Assembly (NCBI GenBank): GCA_963745175.1
Contig: CAVUWK010000005.1
Span: 186,001 to 250,000, forward strand
DNA: 64,000 nt
Direction of reading: 5' to 3'
DNA from: Bog-473 sp963745175
GTDB lineage: Bacteria; Actinomycetota; Acidimicrobiia; Acidimicrobiales; RAAP-2
Part shown: positions 26,026 to 34,806 of the stretch, in pieces
How the letters are laid out: the number at the start of each line of letters is the position of its first letter
Numbering within the stretch: position 1 is the first letter of the stretch
Made by a program: the position numbers and the translations under genes
The notes under the pieces: model-generated
Database searches by the model: none
What the model was told of the DNA's origin: nothing
Seen by the model: only the letters and a program-made list of their open reading frames with translations

Positions 26026-26769
26026 CTAGAACCCGACCCCTCCGCTGGGGACGGTGGTCGGCGGGGACGTGGTCGGCGTCGTGGTCGGCGGCGGCGAGGT
26101 GGGCGGCGTCGTCGCGGGCGGCGCGGACGTGGTCGGCGTGGGCGCCGTCGGTCCCTGTGTGACCGGGGTCTGCGCGGGTGCGGTCGAGTGCGGGGCCTGG
26201 GTCGTCGGCGTCGTGGCCGGGGGTGCCGTGGGCGAGGTCAATGGCGTCGCACCGGTGGCTGCGGTGGCCGGGATGCCGCTCTTCAGCACGGCGAAGAACT
26301 TGCCGGCCACGCCCTGCCCGAGAGCCTGACCCTTCTTCTTGTCATTTTCAAAGCGGTACAGCGCCACGTTGTGGAACGCGACCTGCCGGTGGCCGTTGCC
26401 GACATTGATCAGCGACAGGCCCTTGAGACCCCGCGGTCCGGAGATGTGCGCACCTTTTGAGGCCAGGAGCGGCGGCCAAATTTTGGCGCACGCCCCGGTG
26501 CACGTCGCGGTCCCAGGCGTGTCCGCCGTGAAGCGGTACAGCGTGAGACCGGCGGATGTGGTCAGGACGACCCCGACATTGGGCACCTTCGCCGTCGAGA
26601 TCTTGATGGTCTTGGCGTGCGAGCTCGTGGCACCCGCCGTGCCGGCCGGCGCCGCCAGGACCAGCGCGACCGAGAGCGCCCCGACCGCCAGCGCAGAGGC
26701 AGAGAGAGCCCCGGCAACGGCCTGACCCCAGACGCGTCGGGCCCCGCGTTCCGGGACTCTCCCCGCCAT
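26026..26769 (-). CDS. Secreted PF03640-type repeat protein with Pro/Thr-rich tail
   Basis: 247 aa from the ATG at 26769 (MAGRVPERG); an ATG at 26826 would add 19 residues without an obvious ribosome-binding site. After a signal peptide ending around AGTAGA, residues ~65-175 contain GLTLYRFTADTPGTATCTGACAKIWPPLL and a second YRFENDKKKGQALGQG unit, the paired motif of PF03640 lipoprotein-like repeats. The last ~75 residues are Pro/Thr/Ala/Ser repeats (TTPTTSPPT-type), likely a wall-spanning stalk. No lipobox Cys is seen, so it may be secreted rather than lipidated. Role unknown. Confidence 0.78.
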   Translation of the reverse strand: MAGRVPERGARRVWGQAVAGALSASALAVGALSVALVLAAPAGTAGATSSHAKTIKISTAKVPNVGVVLTTSAGLTLYRFTADTPGTATCTGACAKIWPPLLASKGAHISGPRGLKGLSLINVGNGHRQVAFHNVALYRFENDKKKGQALGQGVAGKFFAVLKSGIPATAATGATPLTSPTAPPATTPTTQAPHSTAPAQTPVTQGPTAPTPTTSAPPATTPPTSPPPTTTPTTSPPTTVPSGGVGF

Positions 26770-26945
26770 CCCACCACCTGGACCATCTCGGCGACCGTCC
26801 CTCTGTCCGAATCCCGCTGCCGGCATGTTGAGCCATCCCTTCGTCGTTCAGGTTGCCGAGGGTCTACGGGCCAGGGCTGTCACTGGATTGCGGCCTATCC
26901 TGGATCGCGTCGCCACGGGGAACGGCTTCGAGGGAGGCAGGCTCA

Positions 26946-27539
26946 ATGACAGGCAACACGGGCGGATTCGAGTTGCGGGGCATCAACCATCTGGCCCTCG
27001 TCTGCCGCGACATGGAGCGGACGGTGGACTTCTACACCAACGTGCTGGGCATGCCGTTGGTCAAGACCATCGAGTTGCCGGCCGGGATGGGCCAGCACTT
27101 CTTCTTCGACTGCGGCGGCGGCGACTGCCTGGCCTTCTTCTGGTTCCCGGACGCGCCGGACGGCGTCCCAGGCGTCAGCGCGCCGGCGGCGCGGCCGGAC
27201 CAGGGTGACCTCACCAGCGCCATCGGCTCCATGAACCATGTCGCCTTCGACGTGGCGCCAGAGAAGATCGAGGAATACCGCGACCGGCTCGTCGCTGCCG
27301 GCATCGACTGCACCGAGATCGCCAACCACGACGACTCGGAGTGGGGCATCAGCGACGCCATGCACTCGGGGGTGTACATCCGCAGCATCTACTTCCAGGA
27401 CCCCGACGGCATCCTGCTCGAGTTCGCCTGCTGGTTGCGGGAATTCGCCCCCACCGACATCTCCCACACGCCCGCCAAGGCGATCGACGCCAACATGGCC
27501 GCCGAGCCAGAGCTCCCCGCAGAGCCCACGAGGGTCTGA
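26946..27539 (+). CDS. VOC superfamily (glyoxalase/dioxygenase-like) protein
   Basis: 197 aa from the ATG at 26946, with GAGGGAGG upstream. GINHLALVCRDMERTVDFYTNVLGM gives the first His, SMNHVAFDVAPEKI the second, and YFQDPDGILLEFACW the Glu ligand. That is a complete metal triad, so an active metalloenzyme is likely. It leads a rightward group with a carboxymuconolactone-decarboxylase-type gene and a DUF7064-like gene, which suggests aromatic or ring-compound metabolism (inference). Confidence 0.85.
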   Translation: MTGNTGGFELRGINHLALVCRDMERTVDFYTNVLGMPLVKTIELPAGMGQHFFFDCGGGDCLAFFWFPDAPDGVPGVSAPAARPDQGDLTSAIGSMNHVAFDVAPEKIEEYRDRLVAAGIDCTEIANHDDSEWGISDAMHSGVYIRSIYFQDPDGILLEFACWLREFAPTDISHTPAKAIDANMAAEPELPAEPTRV

Positions 27540-27559
27540 CCGCACCGACACATCGACAC

Positions 27560-28198
27560 ATGCCCCGCCTCCGCCAGGTCCCCAAGGACGAAGCCACCGC
27601 GCCCATCGTCACCACCATGTACGAGTGGCTCTTCGAGGGCCGCGACCCCGTCGCCGAGCCGGGCCGCTGGGACGGCACCACCGGCGACTGGTGGACGGTC
27701 TTCGCCCTCAGCCCCGACATCCTCGACCACTGCGTCAAGGGATTCGGTCTCTACCAGTCGCCCACCCGCAACCTCGACCCCAAGCTGCGCGAGCTCGGCC
27801 AGATACGCGCCGGGTGGGCCGCCGGCAGCCAGTTCGTCTTCAGCCAGCACGCCAAGTCGATCCGCGAGCTCGGCATGCCCGACGAGCAGATCACGCACAT
27901 TCCGGCGTGGAGCGTCGCCCCCGAGGGCACCTACGACGCCGCCGAGCGCGCCGTGCTCGCCTACACCGACTGCCTCGTCTACGACCACGGCCGCGTGCCC
28001 GACGTGCTCTTCGCCGAACTGCAGCGCCACCTCGACGAGGTCGCCGTCCTCGAGCTGACCTATATCACCACGCTGTACTTCCAGCACGCCGTGATGTCGA
28101 AGGCCCTCCGCACCGAGTTCGACGACCGCGACGATCCCATCGTGGAAGTGCCCGGCCCTCCGGGGGCCTCCGCCATGCATCCGGGCCCGGGTCACTGA
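27560..28198 (+). CDS. Carboxymuconolactone decarboxylase / AhpD-like family protein
   Basis: 212 aa from the ATG at 27560. Helical throughout, with LDPKLRELGQIRAGWAAGSQFVFSQHAKSIRELGM resembling the CMD/AhpD core. The usual CxxC redox pair is absent (SQFVFSQH at that position), so it is closer to the decarboxylase-like or non-redox members than to AhpD peroxidase partners. The stop overlaps the start of the next gene by one base. Confidence 0.78.
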   Translation: MPRLRQVPKDEATAPIVTTMYEWLFEGRDPVAEPGRWDGTTGDWWTVFALSPDILDHCVKGFGLYQSPTRNLDPKLRELGQIRAGWAAGSQFVFSQHAKSIRELGMPDEQITHIPAWSVAPEGTYDAAERAVLAYTDCLVYDHGRVPDVLFAELQRHLDEVAVLELTYITTLYFQHAVMSKALRTEFDDRDDPIVEVPGPPGASAMHPGPGH

Positions 28199-29151
28199 TG
28201 GCGGACCACATCGTCCTGCCGGGCGACGAAGCCCGGCACACCCCCGACGGCGAGGACTTGTGGAACGAGTCCTATTACTGCGACTTCGTCCGGGCCGACG
28301 GCTCCATGGGCGGCTGGCTCCGCCTCGGGTTGTACCCCAACCGCCAGGTCGCCTGGTGGACCGCGTGGATCGTATGGCCCGACCGCCCCGGCATCTGCTC
28401 CGCCAATTACGAAATGCCCGTCCCCCCGGAGAACGGTCTCGTCAGCGAGAGCAAGGACGGCGAACGTGTCGAAATCGACGTGCGCCGGCCACTCGAGGAG
28501 TTCCGCCTCGCCGCCAGCGTCCCGGCTCACATGATCGACCCACCCGAGGACGTCTATGCCCGAGGCGAGGGGACCGGCACGCCCGCCCACCTCGACCTGG
28601 ACCTCACATGGACCACCGACGGCGTCCCCTACCACTACGACCTGACGACCCGCTACGAGATCCCGTGCCTCGTCTCGGGCACCGTCACCGTCGATGGCGA
28701 GACGTTCGGCGTCGAGGGGCAGGGCCAGCGCGACCACTCGTGGGGCGTGCGGGACTGGTGGGCCTTTGGCTGGTGCTGGTGCTCCGTGCGGCTCGACGAC
28801 GGCACGAGGGTCCACCTGGCCGACATCCGCATGAACATCGCTGTCCCGGTCTTCTTCGGCTACATCCAGAAGCAGGGTGCGGTGTACCCGGCCACCGCGC
28901 TCACGGTGACCGAGGACCTCGGGGACCACGGATTCCCCTCCAGGGCACGCATCGACATCGCGGCCGACCCCGGTCCCGGCCCCGAGCTCGAACTGGGGAT
29001 CGAGATCACGCCCGTTTCGTTCGGACCGGTGCTCCTGCGCAACGACGACGGCCGGGTCAGCCGCTTCCCCCGGGCCCTGGTGCGCTGTCGAACCGACGAC
29101 GGACGCGAGGGAACGGGCTGGATCGAGTGGAACCAGCCCGAAACGACCTGA
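28198..29151 (+). CDS. DUF7064-like protein (carotenoid-hydratase-like beta fold)
   Basis: 317 aa from the ATG in the TGATG overlap at 28198. WNESYYCDFVRADGSMGGWLRLG near the N-terminus and EGQGQRDHSWGVRDWWAFGW in the middle are signatures of a family related to CrtC/hydroxyneurosporene synthase-like lipocalin-type barrels. The GQRDHSWG stretch is the most conserved. The family often neighbours steroid, terpene or aromatic-catabolism genes. Reaction unknown. Tight coupling with the CMD gene argues for a shared pathway. Confidence 0.7.
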   Translation: MADHIVLPGDEARHTPDGEDLWNESYYCDFVRADGSMGGWLRLGLYPNRQVAWWTAWIVWPDRPGICSANYEMPVPPENGLVSESKDGERVEIDVRRPLEEFRLAASVPAHMIDPPEDVYARGEGTGTPAHLDLDLTWTTDGVPYHYDLTTRYEIPCLVSGTVTVDGETFGVEGQGQRDHSWGVRDWWAFGWCWCSVRLDDGTRVHLADIRMNIAVPVFFGYIQKQGAVYPATALTVTEDLGDHGFPSRARIDIAADPGPGPELELGIEITPVSFGPVLLRNDDGRVSRFPRALVRCRTDDGREGTGWIEWNQPETT

Positions 29152-29167
29152 CAGGAGACATGCGGCC

Positions 29168-29473
29168 ATGACCCCGGAGGAAGCTGTTCGGGCGTTCTTC
29201 GCGGTTTCCAGCGAGGGCAAGCCGGAGCGATTCGAGGCGATCGTGTCGGGCGGTGTGCTGGCATACGGCATCGACGCCTTGGTCGCCAGCGGTGACTCGG
29301 TCGCGGTGGCCTGGACCGGGAACCGACCGGTCACCGGCCGGCGCCGGCGCCGCAGGCCGATGACCAGGCCGACCACCGGGGCCCCACTACCCTTTTGCCC
29401 GTGGTGGCCGGACACGACGAATCGCCCCTTGCCTCCGCACGCTCCGGATCGGGCCGTCCCCTCCGGCACCTGA
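29168..29473 (+). pseudogene. Truncated SnoaL-like remnant
   Basis: AGGAG-type site (ACAGGAGACATG) precedes an ATG at 29168. The beginning MTPEEAVRAFFAVSSEGKPERFEAIVSG matches the start of a SnoaL protein and jumps directly to VASGDSVAVAWTG, which in the family normally lies about 40 residues further on. The middle is therefore missing. After that the frame reads Arg/Pro-rich junk into the next gene. This looks like an internally deleted, decayed gene rather than a functional protein. Confidence 0.55.
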
Positions 29474-30216
29474 TCACCTCGTCCCTCCCCCTGGCCGTCC
29501 TCGTCGTCACCACGCTCTGGATGGGAGCCTCGCCCGCCGCCGCCAAAACCACCACCACGACCACGACTGCCAAGCCCCCCACGACCAGCACCAGCCTGCC
29601 CCCCGGCACCAGCCCCGCCGACCGCTGGGTCCTCAAGGCCATCACCGCCGAGCAACGTTTCGGCAGCGTCCACATCTCCGGCAAGATCACCCAGGGGAAG
29701 AGCACGATCCTGCTCGACCTCCTCGTGAACGGCGACGGCGAGGGCGGCGGCGAGTTCGAACAGCAGGGCACCCTCATCAAGATCGAGCGGGTCGGCCCGC
29801 TCCTCTACTTCAATGCGCCCACCAAGTTCTGGGCCAGCCACGCCACGGCGGCGCAGACCAAGGAGTTCGGCGGGAAGTGGATCGAGTTCTCCGCCGTCGA
29901 CGCCCGCTTCACCTCCTTCGACCAGTTCCTCGATGCGGCCGACCTCGTGACCGCAGTCTTCCAGGGCCACACGGCACCGCTCACCCTCAGCCGCCGCCCC
30001 ACCACCTACGCCGGCCACAAGGTCGTGATCGTCAAGGACACGGTGGTGAGCAAGGGGAAGACGAGCACGGGCCTCATGTACATCGCGGCCAAGGGCCCCG
30101 CCTACGTCTACAAGATCGTCAACGACACACCGGGCGAGGTCAGCACCGTCGTGTTCGACCACTACGGCAAAGGCGTCACCCTCACGGTCCCGCCCAACGC
30201 CATCAACCTCTCGTAG
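29401..30216 (+). CDS. Secreted LppX/LprAFG-like protein
   Basis: About 271 aa from a GTG at 29401 (a TTG two codons earlier is also open). The start is uncertain because the frame overlaps the SnoaL remnant. A signal-peptide-like helix (LPLAVLVVTTLWMGASPAAA) precedes a Thr/Pro-rich linker (TTTTTTTAKPPTTSTS). An alpha+beta domain follows, with FGSVHISGKITQGKSTILLD and later VVIVKDTVVSKGKTSTGLMYI, resembling mycobacterial LppX_LprAFG lipid-carrier folds. No lipobox Cys is visible. The fold assignment is an inference from pattern only. Confidence 0.6.
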   Translation: MVAGHDESPLASARSGSGRPLRHLITSSLPLAVLVVTTLWMGASPAAAKTTTTTTTAKPPTTSTSLPPGTSPADRWVLKAITAEQRFGSVHISGKITQGKSTILLDLLVNGDGEGGGEFEQQGTLIKIERVGPLLYFNAPTKFWASHATAAQTKEFGGKWIEFSAVDARFTSFDQFLDAADLVTAVFQGHTAPLTLSRRPTTYAGHKVVIVKDTVVSKGKTSTGLMYIAAKGPAYVYKIVNDTPGEVSTVVFDHYGKGVTLTVPPNAINLS

Positions 30217-30246
30217 GACACCGGCGGTCGGTCTCCTCTGAGCCGC

Positions 30247-31011
30247 CTACTTGAACATGTCGCCGAGGACCTTGGCCGCCCCGACGCCGGCCGCCGCGCC
30301 CTCCACGCCATGGTGGTCGTCGCGGTCGGGCATGTACTCGCCGATCACGCCGGCGAGCACCGGCAACGGCATCGACTGCAGCCAGATGCGGCCGGGGCCC
30401 GTCAGCACGGCGAAGTGGTGGCCGTCCGAGCCCATGTAGCGGTTGGCCATCCCGGGCACCTTCTGCACCGAGAAGGTGACGGAGGCCTGGAAGAGGCCGG
30501 CGTGGCCCGGGTGCACCCGCATCGTCTGGCCGGCGACGAGGTCGTAGACGATGACCTCGCCCGAGAGGTCGATGAAGGCACGGCCGCTGCCGCCGACCTT
30601 CTGGAGGATGAAGCCCTCGCCGCCGAAGATGCCGCCCCGGAACGACTGCTGGAACCCCATCGAGAGCTCGATCCCCGGCGTGGCCGCCATGAAGCCGTGG
30701 CGGTGGACCATGAACTCGTTCCCCGGCGCCACGTCGATCGGCAGGATATGGCCGGGGAACTTCGAGGCGAAGGCGATCGAGCCCGCGCCGCCCTGGGCGG
30801 TGTACGTGGTCATCATGAACGAGGCGCCGGACACGGCGCGCTTGACCGCCCCCATGATCCCCTTGCCGCCCATGCCGCCGCCGGTGTTGGTGGCCATCTG
30901 GATGGAGTCGGACATCCAGCTGAACTCGCCGGCCTCCGACACGATGGACTCGCCGTCGGCGAGCGAGAGCTCGAGTACCGGCATCGTCGTTCCGTGGATC
31001 GTCTCCTCCAT
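30247..31011 (-). CDS. AIM24 / TIGR00266 family protein
   Basis: 254 aa, with GAGGAGG seven bases before the ATG. Starts with SLADGESIVSEAGEFSWMSDSI, and continues with a glycine-rich loop (GGGMGGKGIMGAVKRAVSG), then FMMTTYTAQGGAGSIAFAS and GRAFIDLSGEVIVYDL. This is the AIM24/TIGR00266 beta-jellyroll family. The bacterial role is unknown; mitochondrial AIM24 affects inner-membrane organisation (established). Soluble. Confidence 0.88.
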   Translation of the reverse strand: MEETIHGTTMPVLELSLADGESIVSEAGEFSWMSDSIQMATNTGGGMGGKGIMGAVKRAVSGASFMMTTYTAQGGAGSIAFASKFPGHILPIDVAPGNEFMVHRHGFMAATPGIELSMGFQQSFRGGIFGGEGFILQKVGGSGRAFIDLSGEVIVYDLVAGQTMRVHPGHAGLFQASVTFSVQKVPGMANRYMGSDGHHFAVLTGPGRIWLQSMPLPVLAGVIGEYMPDRDDHHGVEGAAAGVGAAKVLGDMFK

Positions 31012-31049
31012 GGGGTCCTCCTCGCTACACGTGTGCGGTTACGCGGTGG

Positions 31050-31877
31050 TCATGCCGAGATCCCGCCCGGATTGGGCCGGTGCGGTGGATGGGGCAGTTG
31101 AGACAGCTCCACGTCCGTCGACAGTAGGTCGTCGCCGGGCCCCCGCGCTCCCGTGACCAGCCGCTCGGCCAGGGTCACCTCCATGAGTCCCAGGGCCATC
31201 CCGAAGAGATCGCCCAGAATGAATGTGGTCAGGAACACCGCCCAGATGTGCTCGTGCGGAATCAGCTCGGCCACGAACACCACGACCTCGTGCTCCACCG
31301 CCAGCGGCAGCGAGATGAAGCAGAACACCAGCACGAAGTGCGGCCAGACCAGCTTGAGCGAGCGCCGGAAGGCCTCGGGCACCGACGCCTCGAGCAGGTT
31401 GATGAGCGGGCCGACCAGGGCGAACAGCGTCCCGACGATCAGGCCGGGGATGAGGAAGAACAACGAGGCGGCGGCGCCGATGACCACCAGGATCGCCTCG
31501 GCCGCCAGCAGGCGCAGCCACGGCAGGGTGCGCAGCACCACCAGGACGGGCTGGGCGGGCTCGTTGCGCTCCACCGATCCGACCAGTCGCTCGAGCATGC
31601 CGGCGTAGAAGGTCAGCCCTAGGGTGGACGCGCCGAAGAGGAACACGCCGGCGATCGACTCCAGGCCGAGATGGTCGACGGCGACCTCGGTGAAGAGGGT
31701 GCTCTCGAGCGCGTCGAGGCCGAAGATCACCAGGGCGGGCACGATCACGCGGACGGGCTCCGCTTTGGCGGCATGCCACGCCATGGCCATGAGCTCCACC
31801 GGGTGGAGGCGGTCGCGGGGCGGCCCGGTGTCCGGCGCCGGCGACTCCACCGGCGACTCCCGGTCGCCGGCGTTCAT
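31050..31877 (-). CDS. Multi-pass membrane protein
   Basis: 275 aa from the ATG at 31877, which overlaps the stop of the methyltransferase by four bases. Five or six hydrophobic helices, including FFLIPGLIVGTLFALVGPLINLL with the IPGLxxG turn typical of glycerophosphoryl-diester-phosphodiesterase-type membrane domains and related YciC-like proteins. VPEAFRRSLKLVWPHF follows. I give no enzymatic function. Coupled to the upstream methyltransferase. Confidence 0.7.
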   Translation of the reverse strand: MNAGDRESPVESPAPDTGPPRDRLHPVELMAMAWHAAKAEPVRVIVPALVIFGLDALESTLFTEVAVDHLGLESIAGVFLFGASTLGLTFYAGMLERLVGSVERNEPAQPVLVVLRTLPWLRLLAAEAILVVIGAAASLFFLIPGLIVGTLFALVGPLINLLEASVPEAFRRSLKLVWPHFVLVFCFISLPLAVEHEVVVFVAELIPHEHIWAVFLTTFILGDLFGMALGLMEVTLAERLVTGARGPGDDLLSTDVELSQLPHPPHRPNPGGISA

Positions 31878-32602
31878 GCGGGGAGTCCGTCCCCGACGAA
31901 TTCGAAGAGGACCTGGCCGGGGTCGAAGGTCGCCGTCGGCCCGTCGAGCCGGTGGTGGCCGACGGTCATGACAGTGTCCTCGGACGCTTCGAAGCCGAGC
32001 TCGGTGAACCCGGCGGCAGCGAACTGGGCCCGGATGGCCGGCGTGGCGTCGGGCGGCAGCCGGTGCCGGGTCCACACCACGTGGCCGCCCCGAACACAGA
32101 ACCCCCGCATCGCCTCGATGGTGGCGGTGATGTCCGCCGCCGAGATGTTGCCGAACACGCCGCACACCAGCACGATGTCGGCCGGCACGTCGTCCACGTA
32201 CCAACCGCAGTGCGACGCATCGCCCTCGACGATCCGGATCCGCTCGGCCACCCCGGCGCCGGCCGCGGCGGCCCGGGCCCGGGCGAAGGCCACGAGGGCC
32301 GGGTCGAGCTCGACCAGCAGCGCCGAGACCTCGGGACCCCTCGGATGGGTCGCCACGACGTCGATGACGTCACGCCCCTGGCCGGCGCACAGGCTCACCA
32401 CCCGAAGCGGTCCGGCGTGGGCCTCGGGCGGCGGCAGCTCGTCCAGTGCCGCGCCCACCATGGATTGCACCGCCCGCAACCGCCGCGAGAGGTTGGAGGA
32501 CGGATCCTTGTAGGGCTCGTGCCACCGCACCCAGTGCGAGTCCGACGGACCGGCCCCGACGGTTTCTGGCCCGACGGGTTCTCGATGGTCCCCGGGCGCC
32601 AT
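31874..32602 (-). CDS. Class I SAM-dependent methyltransferase (polyketide-like)
   Basis: 242 aa from the ATG at 32602. VVSLCAGQGRDVIDV is motif I, LVELDPALVAFARARA the ribose-binding acidic motif, and PADIVLVCGVFGNISAADI motif IV/post-IV. GQGRDV is typical of small-molecule methyltransferases. Substrate unknown. Starts 36 bases from the divergent DNA methyltransferase gene. Confidence 0.75.
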   Translation of the reverse strand: MAPGDHREPVGPETVGAGPSDSHWVRWHEPYKDPSSNLSRRLRAVQSMVGAALDELPPPEAHAGPLRVVSLCAGQGRDVIDVVATHPRGPEVSALLVELDPALVAFARARAAAAGAGVAERIRIVEGDASHCGWYVDDVPADIVLVCGVFGNISAADITATIEAMRGFCVRGGHVVWTRHRLPPDATPAIRAQFAAAGFTELGFEASEDTVMTVGHHRLDGPTATFDPGQVLFEFVGDGLPA

Positions 32603-32638
32603 GACCGCCCATCGTAGGGTGGTCCGCGTGAGCCCCCG

Positions 32639-33784
32639 ATGATCAAATACATCGGCTCGAAGCGCCGCCTCGTCCCCGTCCTCACCCGGATCTGCCAGGC
32701 CTCCGGTGCCGCCACCGCGCTGGATCTGTTCACCGGCACCACCCGCGTCGCCCAGGCCTTCAAGGCCCAGGGCGTGCACGTCACCGCCGTCGACAGCGCC
32801 CGCTACGCGCACACCTTCGCCCGCACCTACATCGAGGCGGACGCCGCCGCCACCGATGCCGGCGCGCTGCTGGCGGCGGTCAGCCACCTGAACGGTCTCC
32901 CCGGCAAGGCGGGCTACGTCACCGAGATGTTCAGCCATCAGGCCCGCTACTTCCAACCGCACAACGCAGCGCGGATCGATGCCGTGCGCGACGCCATTGA
33001 CTCGGAGTATGCGGGGTCACCGCTGTTCCCCCTCCTGTTGACGTCCCTCATCGAGGCGGCGGACCGGGTGGACTCGACGACGGGTGTGCAGATGGCGTAC
33101 GTGAAGCAGTGGTCGCCGCGGTCGTCCAACCCGCTGGCGCTGCGGGTGCCGGACCTCCTCGACGGGCCCGGCCGGGCCATTCAGGGCGATGCGGTGGAGC
33201 TGGCCGCGGAATTGGGGCACTTCGATCTGGCGTACCTCGATCCGCCGTACAACCAGCACCGGTATTTCACGAACTACCACGTATGGGAGACGCTGGTGGC
33301 CTGGGATGCGCCCGAGGCCTACGGCGTGGCCCGCAAACGAGTGGATGCCCGTGACCCGTCCACACGCTCTGCGTTCAATTCGAAACGGACGATGCCGGAG
33401 GCGCTGGCGTCGGTGGTGCAGTCCGTGGACTGCGACCTGCTGGTGCTGTCCTACAACAACGAGTCGTGGCTCGAGTTGGACGAGCTCGAGGCGATGTGCT
33501 CCGTGCAGGGTGAGCCCGCCGGCCGCGGTGTGCGCCGCGAGGTGGCGACGCTCGCGTTCGACTCGACTCGCTACGTCGGGGCCCGCATCGGCATCTTCGA
33601 CCCATCCGGGCGCAAGGTCGGCCGGGTGAGCCACCTCTCCAACCAGGAGCTGCTGGTGATCGCGGGCGAGCCGGCCATGGTGCGGCGAGTGGTCGAGGCG
33701 GTCGGGAGCGCCGCCGGCGTCACCGGCGCTGCAGCCGACGTGGTCGCCGCGGGCCTGGAGGATCGGCTACAACAGGCAACGTGA
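32639..33784 (+). CDS. D12-class N6-adenine DNA methyltransferase (orphan)
   Basis: 381 aa. MIKYIGSKRRLVPVLTRI and ALDLFTGTTRVAQAF are the SAM-binding region of D12/Dam-type enzymes, and YLDPPYNQHRYF at residue 201 is the catalytic DPPY. VLSYNNES follows, as in this class. No restriction endonuclease gene is adjacent, so it appears to be a solitary methyltransferase; target sequence unknown. Its stop overlaps the GTG start of the polyphosphate kinase gene. Confidence 0.9.
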   Translation: MIKYIGSKRRLVPVLTRICQASGAATALDLFTGTTRVAQAFKAQGVHVTAVDSARYAHTFARTYIEADAAATDAGALLAAVSHLNGLPGKAGYVTEMFSHQARYFQPHNAARIDAVRDAIDSEYAGSPLFPLLLTSLIEAADRVDSTTGVQMAYVKQWSPRSSNPLALRVPDLLDGPGRAIQGDAVELAAELGHFDLAYLDPPYNQHRYFTNYHVWETLVAWDAPEAYGVARKRVDARDPSTRSAFNSKRTMPEALASVVQSVDCDLLVLSYNNESWLELDELEAMCSVQGEPAGRGVRREVATLAFDSTRYVGARIGIFDPSGRKVGRVSHLSNQELLVIAGEPAMVRRVVEAVGSAAGVTGAAADVVAAGLEDRLQQAT

Positions 33785-34770
33785 GCAAGCACGATCACGG
33801 TGGTCACGGCGGCCCCCATGACGACAGCTCCCCGGACCAACCCACAGCGGGCACCCAGAAGGTCGACCTCGCCTATCCGAGGCTCGAGGACTCCGACCTC
33901 ACGCTGAAGCTGTCCAAGGACGAGGAAGGCAAGCGTCTCGGGAAGGCGCAGCGGCGCCTGCTGCACTTGCGGCTGATCAATGGCGGTCAGCTCAACGAAG
34001 GCAATCTCGGCCCTCCCGTGTGCGTCATCTTCGAGGGCTGGGACGCCGCCGGCAAGGGCGGCGCGATCAAGCGGCTGGTCGAGCCGCTCGACCCCCGCCA
34101 CGTGCACGTCGCCCCGTTCGCCGCGCCGACGCCCGACGAGCTGCGCCACCACTTCTTGTGGCGGTTCTGGCCGCCGTTGCCGGGGTGGGGCGGCATGACG
34201 ATCTTCGACCGCAGCTGGTACGGGCGGGTGCTCGTCGAGCGGGTCGAGAACCTGGCGACCGAGGTGCAGTGGCGACGGGCCTACGAGGAGATCACCGACT
34301 TCGAGCACTCCTTGGCCGAAGAAGGGATGATCGTGATCAAGCTCTGGATGCACATGTCGCACGAGGAGCAGTTGCGCCGGTTCCTGCGACGTCGCGACGA
34401 TCCGTTGAAAGCATGGAAGCTGACGGAGGAGGACTGGCGCAACCGGGAGAAGCGACCCCAGTACGACGAGGCGGTGTCGGACATGCTGCGCCTGACGAGC
34501 GGTCCGCTGGCGCCCTGGGACGTGATCTCGTCGGAGAGCAAGCGCAATGGGCGGGTGGAGGTCATCGAGACGGTGATACGGCACATGGAGGCAGGGATGG
34601 TGCGTTGGGGCGTCCCGGTGCCGCCCAGTCACGACGAGAAGACGGAGCTCGCCCTGTCGTTCGACGACGCGGAGTTCCAACAGGATCCCGCGGGGTCGAT
34701 GAATGGATCCGAGAGCTCGGATGCATCGGTGGATTCGGATGCGTCGGCGGACTCGGATGCGTTCGGCTGA
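33781..34770 (+). CDS. ppk2: Polyphosphate kinase 2 (PPK2) family
   Basis: 329 aa starting at the GTG that overlaps the methyltransferase stop. VCVIFEGWDAAGKGGAIKRL contains the Walker A loop, TIFDRSWYGRVLVERV the family lid/Walker B region, and FLRRRDDPLKAWKLTEEDW the distal helix. Single-domain PPK2 enzymes phosphorylate nucleotides with polyphosphate (established); the class (NDP or NMP acceptor) cannot be set here. The last ~20 residues are a Ser/Asp repeat (SSDASVDSDASADSD), an acidic tail unusual for PPK2 and encoded by a simple repetitive DNA tract. Confidence 0.92.
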   Translation: MSKHDHGGHGGPHDDSSPDQPTAGTQKVDLAYPRLEDSDLTLKLSKDEEGKRLGKAQRRLLHLRLINGGQLNEGNLGPPVCVIFEGWDAAGKGGAIKRLVEPLDPRHVHVAPFAAPTPDELRHHFLWRFWPPLPGWGGMTIFDRSWYGRVLVERVENLATEVQWRRAYEEITDFEHSLAEEGMIVIKLWMHMSHEEQLRRFLRRRDDPLKAWKLTEEDWRNREKRPQYDEAVSDMLRLTSGPLAPWDVISSESKRNGRVEVIETVIRHMEAGMVRWGVPVPPSHDEKTELALSFDDAEFQQDPAGSMNGSESSDASVDSDASADSDAFG

Positions 34771-34806
34771 CTCGGATGGTTCGGCTGACTCGGAGAGCCT
34801 CAACGC

